Of a DNA stretch of 64,000 nt, positions 7,574 to 14,606 are shown piece by piece; position 1 is the first letter of the stretch, and each line of letters begins with the position of its first letter. The DNA lies in assembly GCF_021183825.1 (NCBI RefSeq), contig NZ_CP089211.1:3633501-3697500 (forward strand), written 5' to 3'. The DNA comes from Sinomicrobium kalidii (GTDB taxonomy: Bacteria; Bacteroidota; Bacteroidia; Flavobacteriales; Flavobacteriaceae). The notes beneath the pieces were generated by a model. It made no database searches and had not been told where the DNA came from. It was given only the letters and a program-made list of their open reading frames with translations. Both the position numbers and the translations under genes were made by a program.

Positions 7574-8710
7574 TCAAAACCTGATAACAGTGTTGGGAGA
7601 CGGCCTTTCCCGGTATTTTTCCTGCCCGGAATCCTTTTTTGCCGGTGTCCATGGTATTTTTCCGAAGCGGGAAAAATCTTTATAATAGCCGAGAAGGGTG
7701 AAACGTTCAAACAAAAAGGGAAGGCCTTCCGCGCCCAGAGGTGAATCGGTATCGGCTACGTGCAGGTGCAGGTGAGGCCCTGTGGACTGCCCGGTAAAAC
7801 CGAGAGAAGCGATAACTTCACCTTTTTTGACTTTCTGTCCCGGTCTTACCCGGATGCTTCCCGGTTTAAGGTGTTCGTAAAATACGTAACGATCGTTACC
7901 GATGTTCAGGGATACGTAATTTCCGGTGGCTTTGCCCGCCGGGTATTTCGGGTGACCGGAAATGGTGGCACTTTCCGTAAAATCATCCCTGGCCGATGCT
8001 ACCGTACCGTCTGCAACGGCAAGTACATCAACGCCGTATCCGTACCAGTTTTTAACCAGGTCTTTATCGCCTTTTACCAGTTTGCCTTCACTATCCGTTT
8101 GCATAAAGTCAATGGCAAAACGCCCGGGTATCCGTGCTTTTCCCTCCACGGTATAGAATACCCTGCGGTGCCCGCGTTCCCAGTCCGGGCTGTAGATCGC
8201 TACCCAGGGGCCGCCGCGTAACGGAGGACCGAGAACAATTGTTGTTTCCCGGAGGTCAAATGCCGGCCCCGTAAATGAAACCGGTTTGTTGGCTCTGTCC
8301 GGATGTATAAACTGAAAGTTGTGTACAAGTGTCTTATTTTTTACTCCGGCCGGCAGGGTAAACTCCATAAATATGACACTCGCTCCTCCCGGAGGTAATA
8401 CATTGTCCGGGAGTTGCTTTGCCGTGTCTGTTGTTTTATGCCGAAACTGCCATTGGTCGCCTGTGATCGAGAAAACAGGAATGCTGTCTGCTTGTCCCCG
8501 GACTTCCAGTCGGGTGAACTTTACGGGGCTATCGGAGAAATTGGTGAGGTGCAGTTCGTAATAAATCGTGGGTTTTCCATCTATGGTAACAATTTCCGGC
8601 AGGTGCCCTATGCGTACATCCGGGGTTTGCACATATTCCTGTCCGGCTACCTTTTCCGTAAAAAGGATACACATCGAGAGGAACAGAAGTAGGGTAGCTA
8701 ATGGTTTCAT
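7574..8710 (-). CDS. M23 (LytM-like) family protein, periplasmic
   Basis: A 378-residue protein with a signal peptide (MKPLATLLLFLSMCILFTEKVAGQ). An N-terminal beta-rich region (about 25-165) is followed by a LytM/M23 fold. This shows YGYGVDVLAVADGTVASA near residue 225, YVSLNIGNDRYVFYEHL, a biotinyl-like GQKVKKGEVIASLGFTG, and the HLHLH motif near 315. M23 enzymes cut peptidoglycan cross-links with a zinc held by HxxxD and HxH. Here the His of the first motif is replaced (Gly-Tyr-Gly-Val-Asp), so activity is uncertain. It may be a degenerate regulator or use another ligand. Confidence 0.8.
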   Translation of the reverse strand: MKPLATLLLFLSMCILFTEKVAGQEYVQTPDVRIGHLPEIVTIDGKPTIYYELHLTNFSDSPVKFTRLEVRGQADSIPVFSITGDQWQFRHKTTDTAKQLPDNVLPPGGASVIFMEFTLPAGVKNKTLVHNFQFIHPDRANKPVSFTGPAFDLRETTIVLGPPLRGGPWVAIYSPDWERGHRRVFYTVEGKARIPGRFAIDFMQTDSEGKLVKGDKDLVKNWYGYGVDVLAVADGTVASARDDFTESATISGHPKYPAGKATGNYVSLNIGNDRYVFYEHLKPGSIRVRPGQKVKKGEVIASLGFTGQSTGPHLHLHVADTDSPLGAEGLPFLFERFTLLGYYKDFSRFGKIPWTPAKKDSGQEKYRERPSPNTVIRF

Positions 8711-8878
8711 CAGTGCTTTTTTGTTATTTCTATGCTAATGTATTCATTATTTGGGTATTATCCGGTTACGATATCCTTTTTAACTTTTCTGGGGCTATTT
8801 TAAATTTATATATAAATCTCTGTGGTAAAATAAAGCCCATGACATAACAGATCACGGCTCTCTGAGTTTTTAAAAGCT

Positions 8879-8930
8879 CCTCCCTTCATCCCGATTGTCC
8901 CGATATCCATCGGGATCGGGAGAAGGGAGG
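8879..8930. repeat. Imperfect inverted repeat
   Basis: CCTCCCTTC at 8879-8887 pairs with GAAGGGAGG at 8922-8930. The inside also pairs (TCCCGAT copies against ATCGGGA copies), giving a long stem with small bulges. It abuts the REP-like hairpins to its right. Confidence 0.6.
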
Positions 8931-9060
8931 TGGCACGACTTTAGTCGTGACGGAGGGTTTGAAATCCCAAACCATTGGATAAACAAAGTGTTTGGGTGCA
9001 ATTCCCAGGGCTTGGGCTGGTCAAACTCCCCGTCCTGCACAGCAGGACATCCCTTATTTC
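8931..9060. repeat. REP/BIME-like hairpin cluster
   Basis: Consecutive short hairpins fill this gene-free stretch. They are CACGAC-TTTA-GTCGTG (8934-8949) followed by ACGGAG on the plus strand, GGTTTG/CAAACC (8957-8974), CCCAAAC/GTTTGGG, and GTCCTGC-ACA-GCAGGAC (9032-9048), which on the minus strand is followed by GGGGAG. Two hairpins with a GGAG flank in opposite orientation resemble the REP pairs mobilised by RAYT transposases. No transposase gene is in the window, so this would be a non-autonomous copy. The 401-bp gap 8711-9111 holds nothing else I can name. Confidence 0.5.
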
Positions 9061-9111
9061 TTATCCATTGTTCACGTTAACCCAATTAACTTTTTGTGAG
9101 TAACGGGACTG

Positions 9112-9345
9112 TCAATCTGTATACAAGGAACAACACACTTCCATGGCTGCAAGGAGGTCAATGATCTTTCGGATATTGATATGATACCCTTCTACACGGA
9201 GTATCCTGTCGCAATCTTCCAGGTCGAAATTGATATGCGTGTTGGGAAAATGATGTGACAATACGAGGATGCAACTGTCTGCCGTAGTGGCGTCGGTAAC
9301 ATCGGTTTTAAATATTTCTACGGTGGTGCGGGCAGTTCTCATCAT
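9112..9345 (-). CDS. HMA-like mini-protein without CxxC (paralogue A)
   Basis: A 77-residue protein that aligns without gaps over its core with the product of 11197-11430; about half the residues are identical by eye. The shared core is TVEIF, then HFP, then HINFDLEDCD and ILRVEG. The order of strands and helices fits the beta-alpha-beta-beta-alpha-beta ferredoxin-like fold of heavy-metal-associated (HMA) domains. The metal-binding MxCxxC loop is replaced by KTDVTDATTA, so metal binding in the usual way is excluded. It is the last gene of a same-strand run, 21 bp after the beta-barrel gene. The role is unknown. Confidence 0.75.
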   Translation of the reverse strand: MMRTARTTVEIFKTDVTDATTADSCILVLSHHFPNTHINFDLEDCDRILRVEGYHINIRKIIDLLAAMEVCCSLYTD

Positions 9346-9366
9346 ACCTGTTTTCGGTGATGTGGT

Positions 9367-10230
9367 TCAGTCTAAAGTATAGCGGATACCGGCGTTCAGG
9401 TAGAGCGAATTTTTAAGGTCAAAATCGTAAAGGACGTTATCGTCCAGTTTATAGGTTTGGATCTGCAGTTCGTTGAATATGGAATATCCGCCCTCGGCAA
9501 AGAGGGAAAATGATTTCCCGATCTTGTAATGGTATCCCAGTCCGCCTATTACAGCCAGGTGTGACAGTCTGCTCTTTTCCTTTTCCTGGTCGGGAAGTAC
9601 GGGTTTGCCGATATTGGCCAGCGTCCAGTCCAGTTTGGCAAAGGGTTGTATGGCACTGCGTTTGCTGAAGTTATAGTTGAGGTAAAAGCTGGGCACGCCC
9701 AGGTGATAGGACAGTTTTTCATTAACGATACGATAGTAAGAGACTACCCCGACGGGAAAACCGAGTTGCAGGTCGTAAGCCATGCCGAAGGAAAAAAATG
9801 CGGTGTGCTCTTTATTGGACATGGTGGCCACAACATAGGCGGTAAGGGTAAAATCCCTGAACTTCACCGCGCCGTCAAAATTTGAGGAGACCCCGGGTTC
9901 TGCGACGGCCCTGAGACTCCATTTGGAATTGAGTATCCTGAGATACCCGGCCTTTACAGAGGCGGCGTGAAACCTTTCTAATTCTGAAGTAGGGAAAGAT
10001 TGACGCCTGTCTTCAAAATCAAATGAAGAATGAATGTAGCGGGCACCTAATATCAGGGAATTGCCTTTTTCATTGACGGGAATGGTCTTCTGAAATGAAA
10101 ATTCAGACCGGTGGATACCCGCTCTGTCATTTTTGGAAAGCAGGGAAGAAGATACGGAAAGACCGTCTCCCATCTGGGCGTAGCCGGTATTAAAGCCTGC
10201 TAATACGGCTACTGCAATGAGTTTTTTCAT
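9367..10230 (-). CDS. Outer-membrane beta-barrel protein (DUF6268-like, tentative)
   Basis: A 287-residue protein with a signal peptide (MKKLIAVAVLAGFNTGYAQ). The rest is made of alternating aromatic/hydrophobic strands with turns, e.g. SLILGARYIHSSFDF, WSLRAVAEPGVSS, YHYKIGKSFSLFAEGGYSIF, and a final LNAGIRYTLD ending close to an aromatic strand, as in outer-membrane barrels. The pattern recalls DUF6268 proteins, but I am not certain of the family. It lies 16 bp after the AraC-type regulator and 21 bp before an HMA-like mini-protein, suggesting cotranscription. Ligand and function are unknown. Confidence 0.75.
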   Translation of the reverse strand: MKKLIAVAVLAGFNTGYAQMGDGLSVSSSLLSKNDRAGIHRSEFSFQKTIPVNEKGNSLILGARYIHSSFDFEDRRQSFPTSELERFHAASVKAGYLRILNSKWSLRAVAEPGVSSNFDGAVKFRDFTLTAYVVATMSNKEHTAFFSFGMAYDLQLGFPVGVVSYYRIVNEKLSYHLGVPSFYLNYNFSKRSAIQPFAKLDWTLANIGKPVLPDQEKEKSRLSHLAVIGGLGYHYKIGKSFSLFAEGGYSIFNELQIQTYKLDDNVLYDFDLKNSLYLNAGIRYTLD

Positions 10231-10246
10231 GAATTTGCCTGTTTTA

Positions 10247-11140
10247 TCAGTTTTTCAGGCAAACATAGGCATCGGTAGACTGTAGAAATTGTACGATTTC
10301 GACAACAGTACGGCAGGAAAAAGCAATGTTATCAGTAGATTGTACCATGGCGAAATTTTTTTCCCGGAATTGTTTCGGTGTAAGGGTGGTAACCTGCTTG
10401 AATTCCCGGATAAAGTGCGATTGGTCGTAATACCCGCAGGCATATGCCGTTTCCGTGAGCGAAACCGTATCGGAAGTGTGCATGAAACGCGCTGCGTTGT
10501 TAACGCGTTTGATCTTTACGAGTTCAGAAGGGCTCAGCCCTGTAATTTTATTAAACTTTCGTTCGATGGTTTTATAGCCGGTACGGTACAGTTTTCCGAG
10601 TTCACTTATTTTCAGCGGAGCATTTCCCAGCAACAGGGTATTGGTGCACGATTTCACAAAATTATAATCATCCGAAGCGTTCGAATTTTGCAGTTTTTTG
10701 AGCAAGAAGGCTTCAACCAGTTCAATTCTGGCGGCATCATCCGGGGCTTCGTGTACCTGTTCTTCCAGCAAAACGTATTCCCGGCCGAAAAAAATATCCA
10801 GGGCATAGTTGCGGTTGGCAAACAAACGGGCCGGAATCCCGAAAAAGGGAAAGGACCCGCCGGGCCTGAACCTTACGCAGAAATGTTTCAGCCTTCCGGG
10901 AAGGATAACGTGCGAAGACCTGTTTTGAATACCGGAGATATGGGAACCCTCGACAACTTCTTTTTTTCCGTTTTTCACTTCGGTATGACCGTCTCCGAAA
11001 TTGAAGACGAGTTCAATATTGCCGTCAGGAAGAAACGATTCCATTTCCCGGGCAGATACGGCACTGGTGACATCTGTACTCCAAAAACACTCCACGTATT
11101 CCGAAAGTACCGGATGTGGTTTGTATTCAACATATTTCAT
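10247..11140 (-). CDS. AraC-family transcriptional regulator
   Basis: A 297-residue protein. The N-terminal part (about 1-150) has the cupin-like DUF6597 pattern: YKPHPVLSEYVECFW, FLPDGNIELVFNFGD, and PGRLKHFCVRFRPGG. The C-terminal 100 residues are the AraC/XylS double helix-turn-helix: GNAPLKISELGKLYRTGYKTIERKF, then SLTETAYACGYYDQSHFIREF and LTPKQFREKN. Such regulators sense a small ligand or stress and act on nearby promoters. It is the third gene from the end of a same-strand run and could control it, for example the adjacent barrel gene. No operator can be told by eye. Confidence 0.9.
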   Translation of the reverse strand: MKYVEYKPHPVLSEYVECFWSTDVTSAVSAREMESFLPDGNIELVFNFGDGHTEVKNGKKEVVEGSHISGIQNRSSHVILPGRLKHFCVRFRPGGSFPFFGIPARLFANRNYALDIFFGREYVLLEEQVHEAPDDAARIELVEAFLLKKLQNSNASDDYNFVKSCTNTLLLGNAPLKISELGKLYRTGYKTIERKFNKITGLSPSELVKIKRVNNAARFMHTSDTVSLTETAYACGYYDQSHFIREFKQVTTLTPKQFREKNFAMVQSTDNIAFSCRTVVEIVQFLQSTDAYVCLKN

Positions 11141-11196
11141 TTGATGAAGGAATGTAACTTAACAACGGGAAAGGAGGTATTGTAGTATGTTCGGCC

Positions 11197-11430
11197 CTAA
11201 AACAAAACCTCTGCATGGATGTGAAGGGAATATAAAATATCTTCTACCTTTTTGATGCTAACATACGGTCCCTCTACCCGCAATATCTTGTCACAATCTT
11301 CCAGGTCGAAATTTATATGTGCTTCAGGAAAATGATCGTTCAATACCGAGACGACCTTACCGGCAACGGCCGTGTCCGGTACATCGGTCCGGAAAATTTC
11401 CACGGTAGATTTAAAATTGTAGACAGGCAT
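11197..11430 (-). CDS. HMA-like mini-protein without CxxC (paralogue B)
   Basis: A 77-residue protein. The start at 11430 (MPVYNFKSTVEIF) is chosen because the similarity to paralogue A begins there; the frame is open further upstream but the added residues are not protein-like. It shares HFP, HINFDLEDCD and ILRVEG with paralogue A and has the same length. The expected metal loop reads RTDVPDTAVA, with no cysteine pair; the single Cys lies in the LEDCD turn. Two copies in one gene run suggests a pair with distinct partners, or subunits of one assembly; both are guesses. Confidence 0.75.
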   Translation of the reverse strand: MPVYNFKSTVEIFRTDVPDTAVAGKVVSVLNDHFPEAHINFDLEDCDKILRVEGPYVSIKKVEDILYSLHIHAEVLF

Positions 11431-11486
11431 AATAATTTTTTTTGGGATGTGCCTATTAGTTCTTGTTTTAAGAAAAATGTTACAGT

Positions 11487-11822
11487 TTACCATGTTATAA
11501 TTTGTCCGTTTTCCATCACGTGGCCCGGTGCTATCACAGAGGTCATGATAAAAATGTCTTCTTCTTTCAGGTGCAGGCTTCCGGAAAGGATATCCAGGAG
11601 ACTTTGCTGTATGTTCCGTATGTCCTGTTCGGCCCATAGGTTGGGAAGGAAGAGGTTTACAATTACCTCATAGGATCTCCCGGCCTGTACGAAACCGCTG
11701 ATGAGGTTAAGGCAGATGTCCTTTTCCGCCACACCAATACGCATGCCCCATTCCCTGACCATGGTGTCCAGCAGGGTTTCCGGGATATCCTTTCGTTTTA
11801 CAAAACAGTTGGCAATGGGCAT
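11487..11822 (-). CDS. Tautomerase-superfamily-like protein
   Basis: A 111-residue protein starting Met-Pro (MPIANCFVKRKD). After Met removal the N-terminal proline would match the catalytic Pro-1 of 4-oxalocrotonate tautomerase/MIF enzymes. A beta-alpha-beta order follows, with YEVIVNLFLPNLW as the second strand and QDIRNIQQSLLDIL as a helix, which fits one tautomerase-type unit with a longer tail. The arginines of the classical 4-OT active site are not clearly placed, so I cannot give a substrate. It lies 10 bp after the SRPBCC gene and 56 bp before HMA-like paralogue B. Confidence 0.6.
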   Translation of the reverse strand: MPIANCFVKRKDIPETLLDTMVREWGMRIGVAEKDICLNLISGFVQAGRSYEVIVNLFLPNLWAEQDIRNIQQSLLDILSGSLHLKEEDIFIMTSVIAPGHVMENGQIITW

Positions 11823-11832
11823 GGGCGGTATT

Positions 11833-12261
11833 TTAAAACTTGCGTTCCTGGAAAGGCAGGCCTTTTCCGTCTTCGCAATAGGTTTTCAGGCTCAGGAGGA
11901 ACATTCCCCAGTTATAGTTACACCAGCGGTAGAATTCGGTCACTTCCTTCCAGTTGGCGTGGTTCAGGGTCACTGTGGTCACCCCGTCTTTTTCGGTGAG
12001 GTTGAAAATTACCGAGGTGCCTATCCATTCCGGATCGGATGCCACGCAATTCCACACGATCTTCCTGTTTTCGTCAAGATGATCTATTTTCATTTTGGTT
12101 GCGTAGCCGTCGTCAAAATCAAATTCGTTGATAAAACCTTCTTCGGGACGTACCTTCAGTTCTCTGGTCCACACTTCAGAAAGACCTTTTTCCGTAGTCA
12201 GCGCTTTATATACTTCAGAGGCGGGGACTTTTATATAGTTTATATGTTCGATGTTTGCCAT
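11833..12261 (-). CDS. SRPBCC (AHSA1-like) domain protein
   Basis: A 142-residue single-domain protein of the START/Bet v1-like superfamily. It shows the usual opening strand and helix (INYIKVPASEVYKALTTEKGLSEVW), the run of beta strands (FDFDDGYATKMKIDHLDENRKIVWNCV, TSVIFNLTEKDGVTTVTLNHANW), and the long C-terminal helix (FYRWCNYNWGMFLLSLKTYCEDG). These proteins bind hydrophobic ligands in a cavity; the ligand here is unknown. It is the first gene of the run 12261 to 9112. Confidence 0.85.
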   Translation of the reverse strand: MANIEHINYIKVPASEVYKALTTEKGLSEVWTRELKVRPEEGFINEFDFDDGYATKMKIDHLDENRKIVWNCVASDPEWIGTSVIFNLTEKDGVTTVTLNHANWKEVTEFYRWCNYNWGMFLLSLKTYCEDGKGLPFQERKF

Positions 12262-12345
12262 GGGGGAAGTTATTTTTAGTGGTTGTTTATTAGAGAATTT
12301 TTTCAGTAGATGACAAAAATTGAATTTCGATAATTTCTCGATTTG

Positions 12346-12407
12346 TTACCCCGGCCCTAAAGGGAGCAAATCGAGGAAAATCAGGCTCCCTTATAGGGTC
12401 GGGGTAA
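12346..12407. repeat. Imperfect 22-bp inverted repeat
   Basis: TTACCCCGGCCCTA at the start of the left arm (12346-12367, ending GGGAGC) pairs with the right arm 12385-12407 (from GCTCCC to GGGGTAA), with one mismatch and one bulge. The loop is A-rich (17 nt). It is in the 181-bp gap between the VOC and SRPBCC genes, both on the minus strand, so it may terminate the first or control the second. No T-tract follows. Confidence 0.5.
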
Positions 12408-12442
12408 AACCGATTTTTCTTTAATCCCGGTCAAAACAATTT

Positions 12443-12850
12443 TTAGTATTCGGCAGGCGCATTGATCATCCACTGTTTGCCGAATTTGTCGGTAAGCTGA
12501 CCGAAATAGGCATTCCAGAACTGCTTTTCAAAAGGCATGTCGACCTTGCCGCCTTCTGCCAGTTGGCCGAAAATCCTTTCTGCCTGTTTCCCGTCGGGAA
12601 TTTCCACGGTGAGTGATATACTGTTGGTATTGTGGGCTACGGGCTGTCCGGGAAAGCTGTCGCAGGCCAGTATGGTGTTGTCGTTAAAGGTAAGCTCGGC
12701 ATGCATTATTTTGTTTTTGTGGCTTTCCGGCACATCCATGGGGGCCTCGGTAAAACGGCGAAAGCTGGTCTCCCCGCCGAAAACGGATTGGTACCATTGG
12801 AGGGCTTCCTCACAATTATCCTGAAATCGGAGGTAAGGCATGAGTTTCAT
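12443..12850 (-). CDS. VOC-family protein (PhnB/YjdN-like)
   Basis: A 135-residue protein of the vicinal oxygen chelate superfamily, of the PhnB/YjdN type. It opens MKLMPYLRFQDNCEEALQWY and contains the VFGG turn, the HAELTFND strand, LTVEI, and the closing WNAYFGQLTDKFGKQW with final strand MINAP. These small proteins are often annotated as glyoxalase-like. PhnB-like members usually lack a proven activity, so I give no reaction. A TTG-N18-TACTTTAG promoter precedes it. It is divergent from the GlxA-type regulator at 13124. Confidence 0.85.
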   Translation of the reverse strand: MKLMPYLRFQDNCEEALQWYQSVFGGETSFRRFTEAPMDVPESHKNKIMHAELTFNDNTILACDSFPGQPVAHNTNSISLTVEIPDGKQAERIFGQLAEGGKVDMPFEKQFWNAYFGQLTDKFGKQWMINAPAEY

Positions 12851-12886
12851 AATATTGTGTTTATTTGGTTTTGTTATTACAATATG

Positions 12887-12915
12887 CTAAAGTAAAGCGT
12901 AATTTTGGCATTCAA
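12887..12915 (-). promoter_or_regulatory. Promoter of the VOC gene
   Basis: On the minus strand TTG (12915-12913), 18 bp, then TACTTTAG (12894-12887), one mismatch from TAnnTTTG. It ends 36 bp before the ATG at 12850. Confidence 0.45.
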
Positions 12916-13123
12916 GGAGGTTATTCCGCCATTTTATAGGGGGATTCGGGACAAAATTGTATCTTTAGAGGCTCCTTTGGACGGTTTTTTCCGTAAATAA
13001 GTGGTTGTTATTTAATTGTTTAAGCTACAATTAAAGACCGGCCATTTTCGGGAAACGTCAAAAAAGGGGAAAGCACCCGCAGCTTTATTTTATACGATCT
13101 GTTTAAAAAACGCAATATACCCA

Positions 13124-14098
13124 ATGGAACTATCTATTTTACTGACATCCCACCACCGCCTGCTCAGTGTGGCGGCCATGCTGGATGTTTTTCAATCTGT
13201 TAACCGCTATTTTACCGAAGCGGGAAAAGCGCCTTTCTTTGACATTCAACTGCTTTACGGGGCAAGCGAAGACTATAAGGACCGGTATAACGGATTTAAC
13301 ACGAAACCCATAAACGGGGTCAGCCGTACGGACCTGGTCCTTATTCCGGCTTTTGCCTCGGAAGATATCAGAACTCTTATTGCCGGGAACAAGGATATTA
13401 TCTTTTGGCTGAACACACAATATAAGCAGGGGGTGGAAATAGCCAGCTTCTGTACCGGGGCCTTTTTATTGGGGGCATCCGGATTGCTTAACGGCCGGAA
13501 AGCCACTACGCACATCAATGCCACGACGGCCTTTGCCAACAGCTTTCCGAATGTGTTGTTACAGGCCAGGGAAATCCTTACCGAAGACGGCGGGGTGTAT
13601 ACCAGCGGTGGCGCCACCAACAGTTTTCACCTGATGCTGCACCTCATCAAAAAATACTGCGGGGTGGAAGCGGCCATTTACATTTCCAAAATGTTCGCTA
13701 TTGATATGGACCGCGAACAACAGGCCTGCTACGGGACGTTTACGCCCAACCGTAACCACGGCGATGAACTGGTAAAGGGCATTGAACAGTATATCCATGA
13801 AATGTACCCGGAAATACACACTATAGAGGAAATTGTAAACGAAGTACCCTCCAGCCGGCGAAACATGGTACGGCGGTTTAAAAAGGCCACGGGAGTTACG
13901 CCCATTGTCTACCTTCAGAAGATACGTATGGAAGCCGCCAAGAAAATGCTGGAACAGACCAATAAAAGCATTATGGAGGTGATGCTTGAAGTGGGGTACC
14001 GGGATGAAAAATCGTTCCGGAAGCTGTTTAAAAAGAATACGGGCACCACACCCGTGGCCTATAGGGAAAAGTTTAAAGGGGTGGTACTGAATGCGTAA
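13124..14098 (+). CDS. GlxA-type transcriptional regulator (DJ-1/PfpI plus AraC HTH)
   Basis: A 324-residue protein started at 13124 (MELSILLTSHHRLLSVAAML), where the DJ-1/PfpI-like domain begins; the open frame extends upstream but without similarity. Residues about 1-195 form the DJ-1-like domain with the nucleophile-elbow region EIASFCTGAFLLGASGLL. Residues about 220-320 form the AraC double helix-turn-helix (HTIEEIVNEVPSSRRNMVRRFKK, then SIMEVMLEVGYRDEKSFRKLFKK). Members of this type respond to small metabolites. The nearest genes are the VOC and SRPBCC proteins on the other strand. Confidence 0.9.
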   Translation: MELSILLTSHHRLLSVAAMLDVFQSVNRYFTEAGKAPFFDIQLLYGASEDYKDRYNGFNTKPINGVSRTDLVLIPAFASEDIRTLIAGNKDIIFWLNTQYKQGVEIASFCTGAFLLGASGLLNGRKATTHINATTAFANSFPNVLLQAREILTEDGGVYTSGGATNSFHLMLHLIKKYCGVEAAIYISKMFAIDMDREQQACYGTFTPNRNHGDELVKGIEQYIHEMYPEIHTIEEIVNEVPSSRRNMVRRFKKATGVTPIVYLQKIRMEAAKKMLEQTNKSIMEVMLEVGYRDEKSFRKLFKKNTGTTPVAYREKFKGVVLNA

Positions 14099-14223
14099 AA
14101 TGTGATGTGTTGATTTGATAATGTGCCAATGTGATAATTGTGTGGTGTTGTGCCGGGCAGAATGGCGGATTGCTTTGTGAAGTTCTGCGATAAAATAAAG
14201 ATATATTGTGATAAAAAACAGCT

Positions 14224-14463
14224 GTTTTTAGCTAAAGTGAAGTTGTTTTTGGCTGATGTAACAAAAGTTTGGGCTCCTGAACCGGAAGTTTTAGCCAAAA
14301 TGAAGTAATTTTTAGGATAACTGACTAAAATTTTAGGTTTTTCACCTGAAAAGAACACCGTCTTTGCTAAACGGAACCTTTTTTTACCTGAACGGGACAT
14401 TATTTTACCTAAACACTATTTCATTCTACCTGAAAAGAAGGCTATCTGACTTAAAATTTTTGC
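14224..14463. repeat. Degenerate 21-bp tandem repeat array (about 11 units)
   Basis: Five 21-bp units (14224-14328, core TTTTTAGCTAAAGTGAAG) are followed by a 9-bp remnant (14329-14337) and six further 21-bp units (14338-14463, core TTTTACCTGAA followed by a G/A-rich part). The two blocks are clearly related, differing mainly in AGCTAAA against ACCTGAA. The unit is two turns of B-DNA. There are no spacers, so it is not a CRISPR array. The rest of the gap 14099-14606 holds a run of short TGTGAT/TGTGNN words (14100-14150) and the promoter of the nuclease gene. Confidence 0.7.
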
Positions 14464-14574
14464 ATTTAACACTTCTGAAAGAAAACAAAAATAATTTTGA
14501 AAAGACAGTGTAAAGTGAATGTTATTTTAAGGATAAACCTGACCCTGTTATAAAGGGTTTTGGGATATTATTAG

Positions 14575-14582
14575 TAGTTTTG
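14575..14582 (+). promoter_or_regulatory. -7 promoter element of the large nuclease gene
   Basis: TAGTTTTG matches TAnnTTTG and lies 24 bp before the ATG at 14607. No TTG is found at the expected distance. Confidence 0.4.
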
Positions 14583-14606
14583 ATAACGTTAAAAAAACAC
14601 TAATAT

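Noticed and set aside
8990-9012. tRNA-like T-loop (GGGTGCAATTCCC)
   Set aside because: No acceptor stem, anticodon arm or CCA fits around it; it is part of the hairpin cluster.
8895-9080. 61-codon plus-strand frame
   Set aside because: It lies entirely in the hairpin cluster; the repeat structure explains the open frame.
10289-11185. Plus-strand open frame of 298 codons
   Set aside because: It mirrors the AraC-type regulator on the other strand, whose helix-turn-helix motifs are complete.
12322-12352. Fourth copy of the bipartite promoter (GGGGTAACAA present)
   Set aside because: At 15 bp the sequence is AAATTC, not GATATA, so only half of the motif is there.
14059-14400. Minus-strand frame of 113 codons across the 21-bp array
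   Set aside because: The heptad-like peptide only reflects the 21-bp repeat; the frame is closed by a stop just upstream, and the array continues beyond it.
14224-14463. CRISPR array
   Set aside because: Units are contiguous without spacers, too degenerate, and no cas genes are present.
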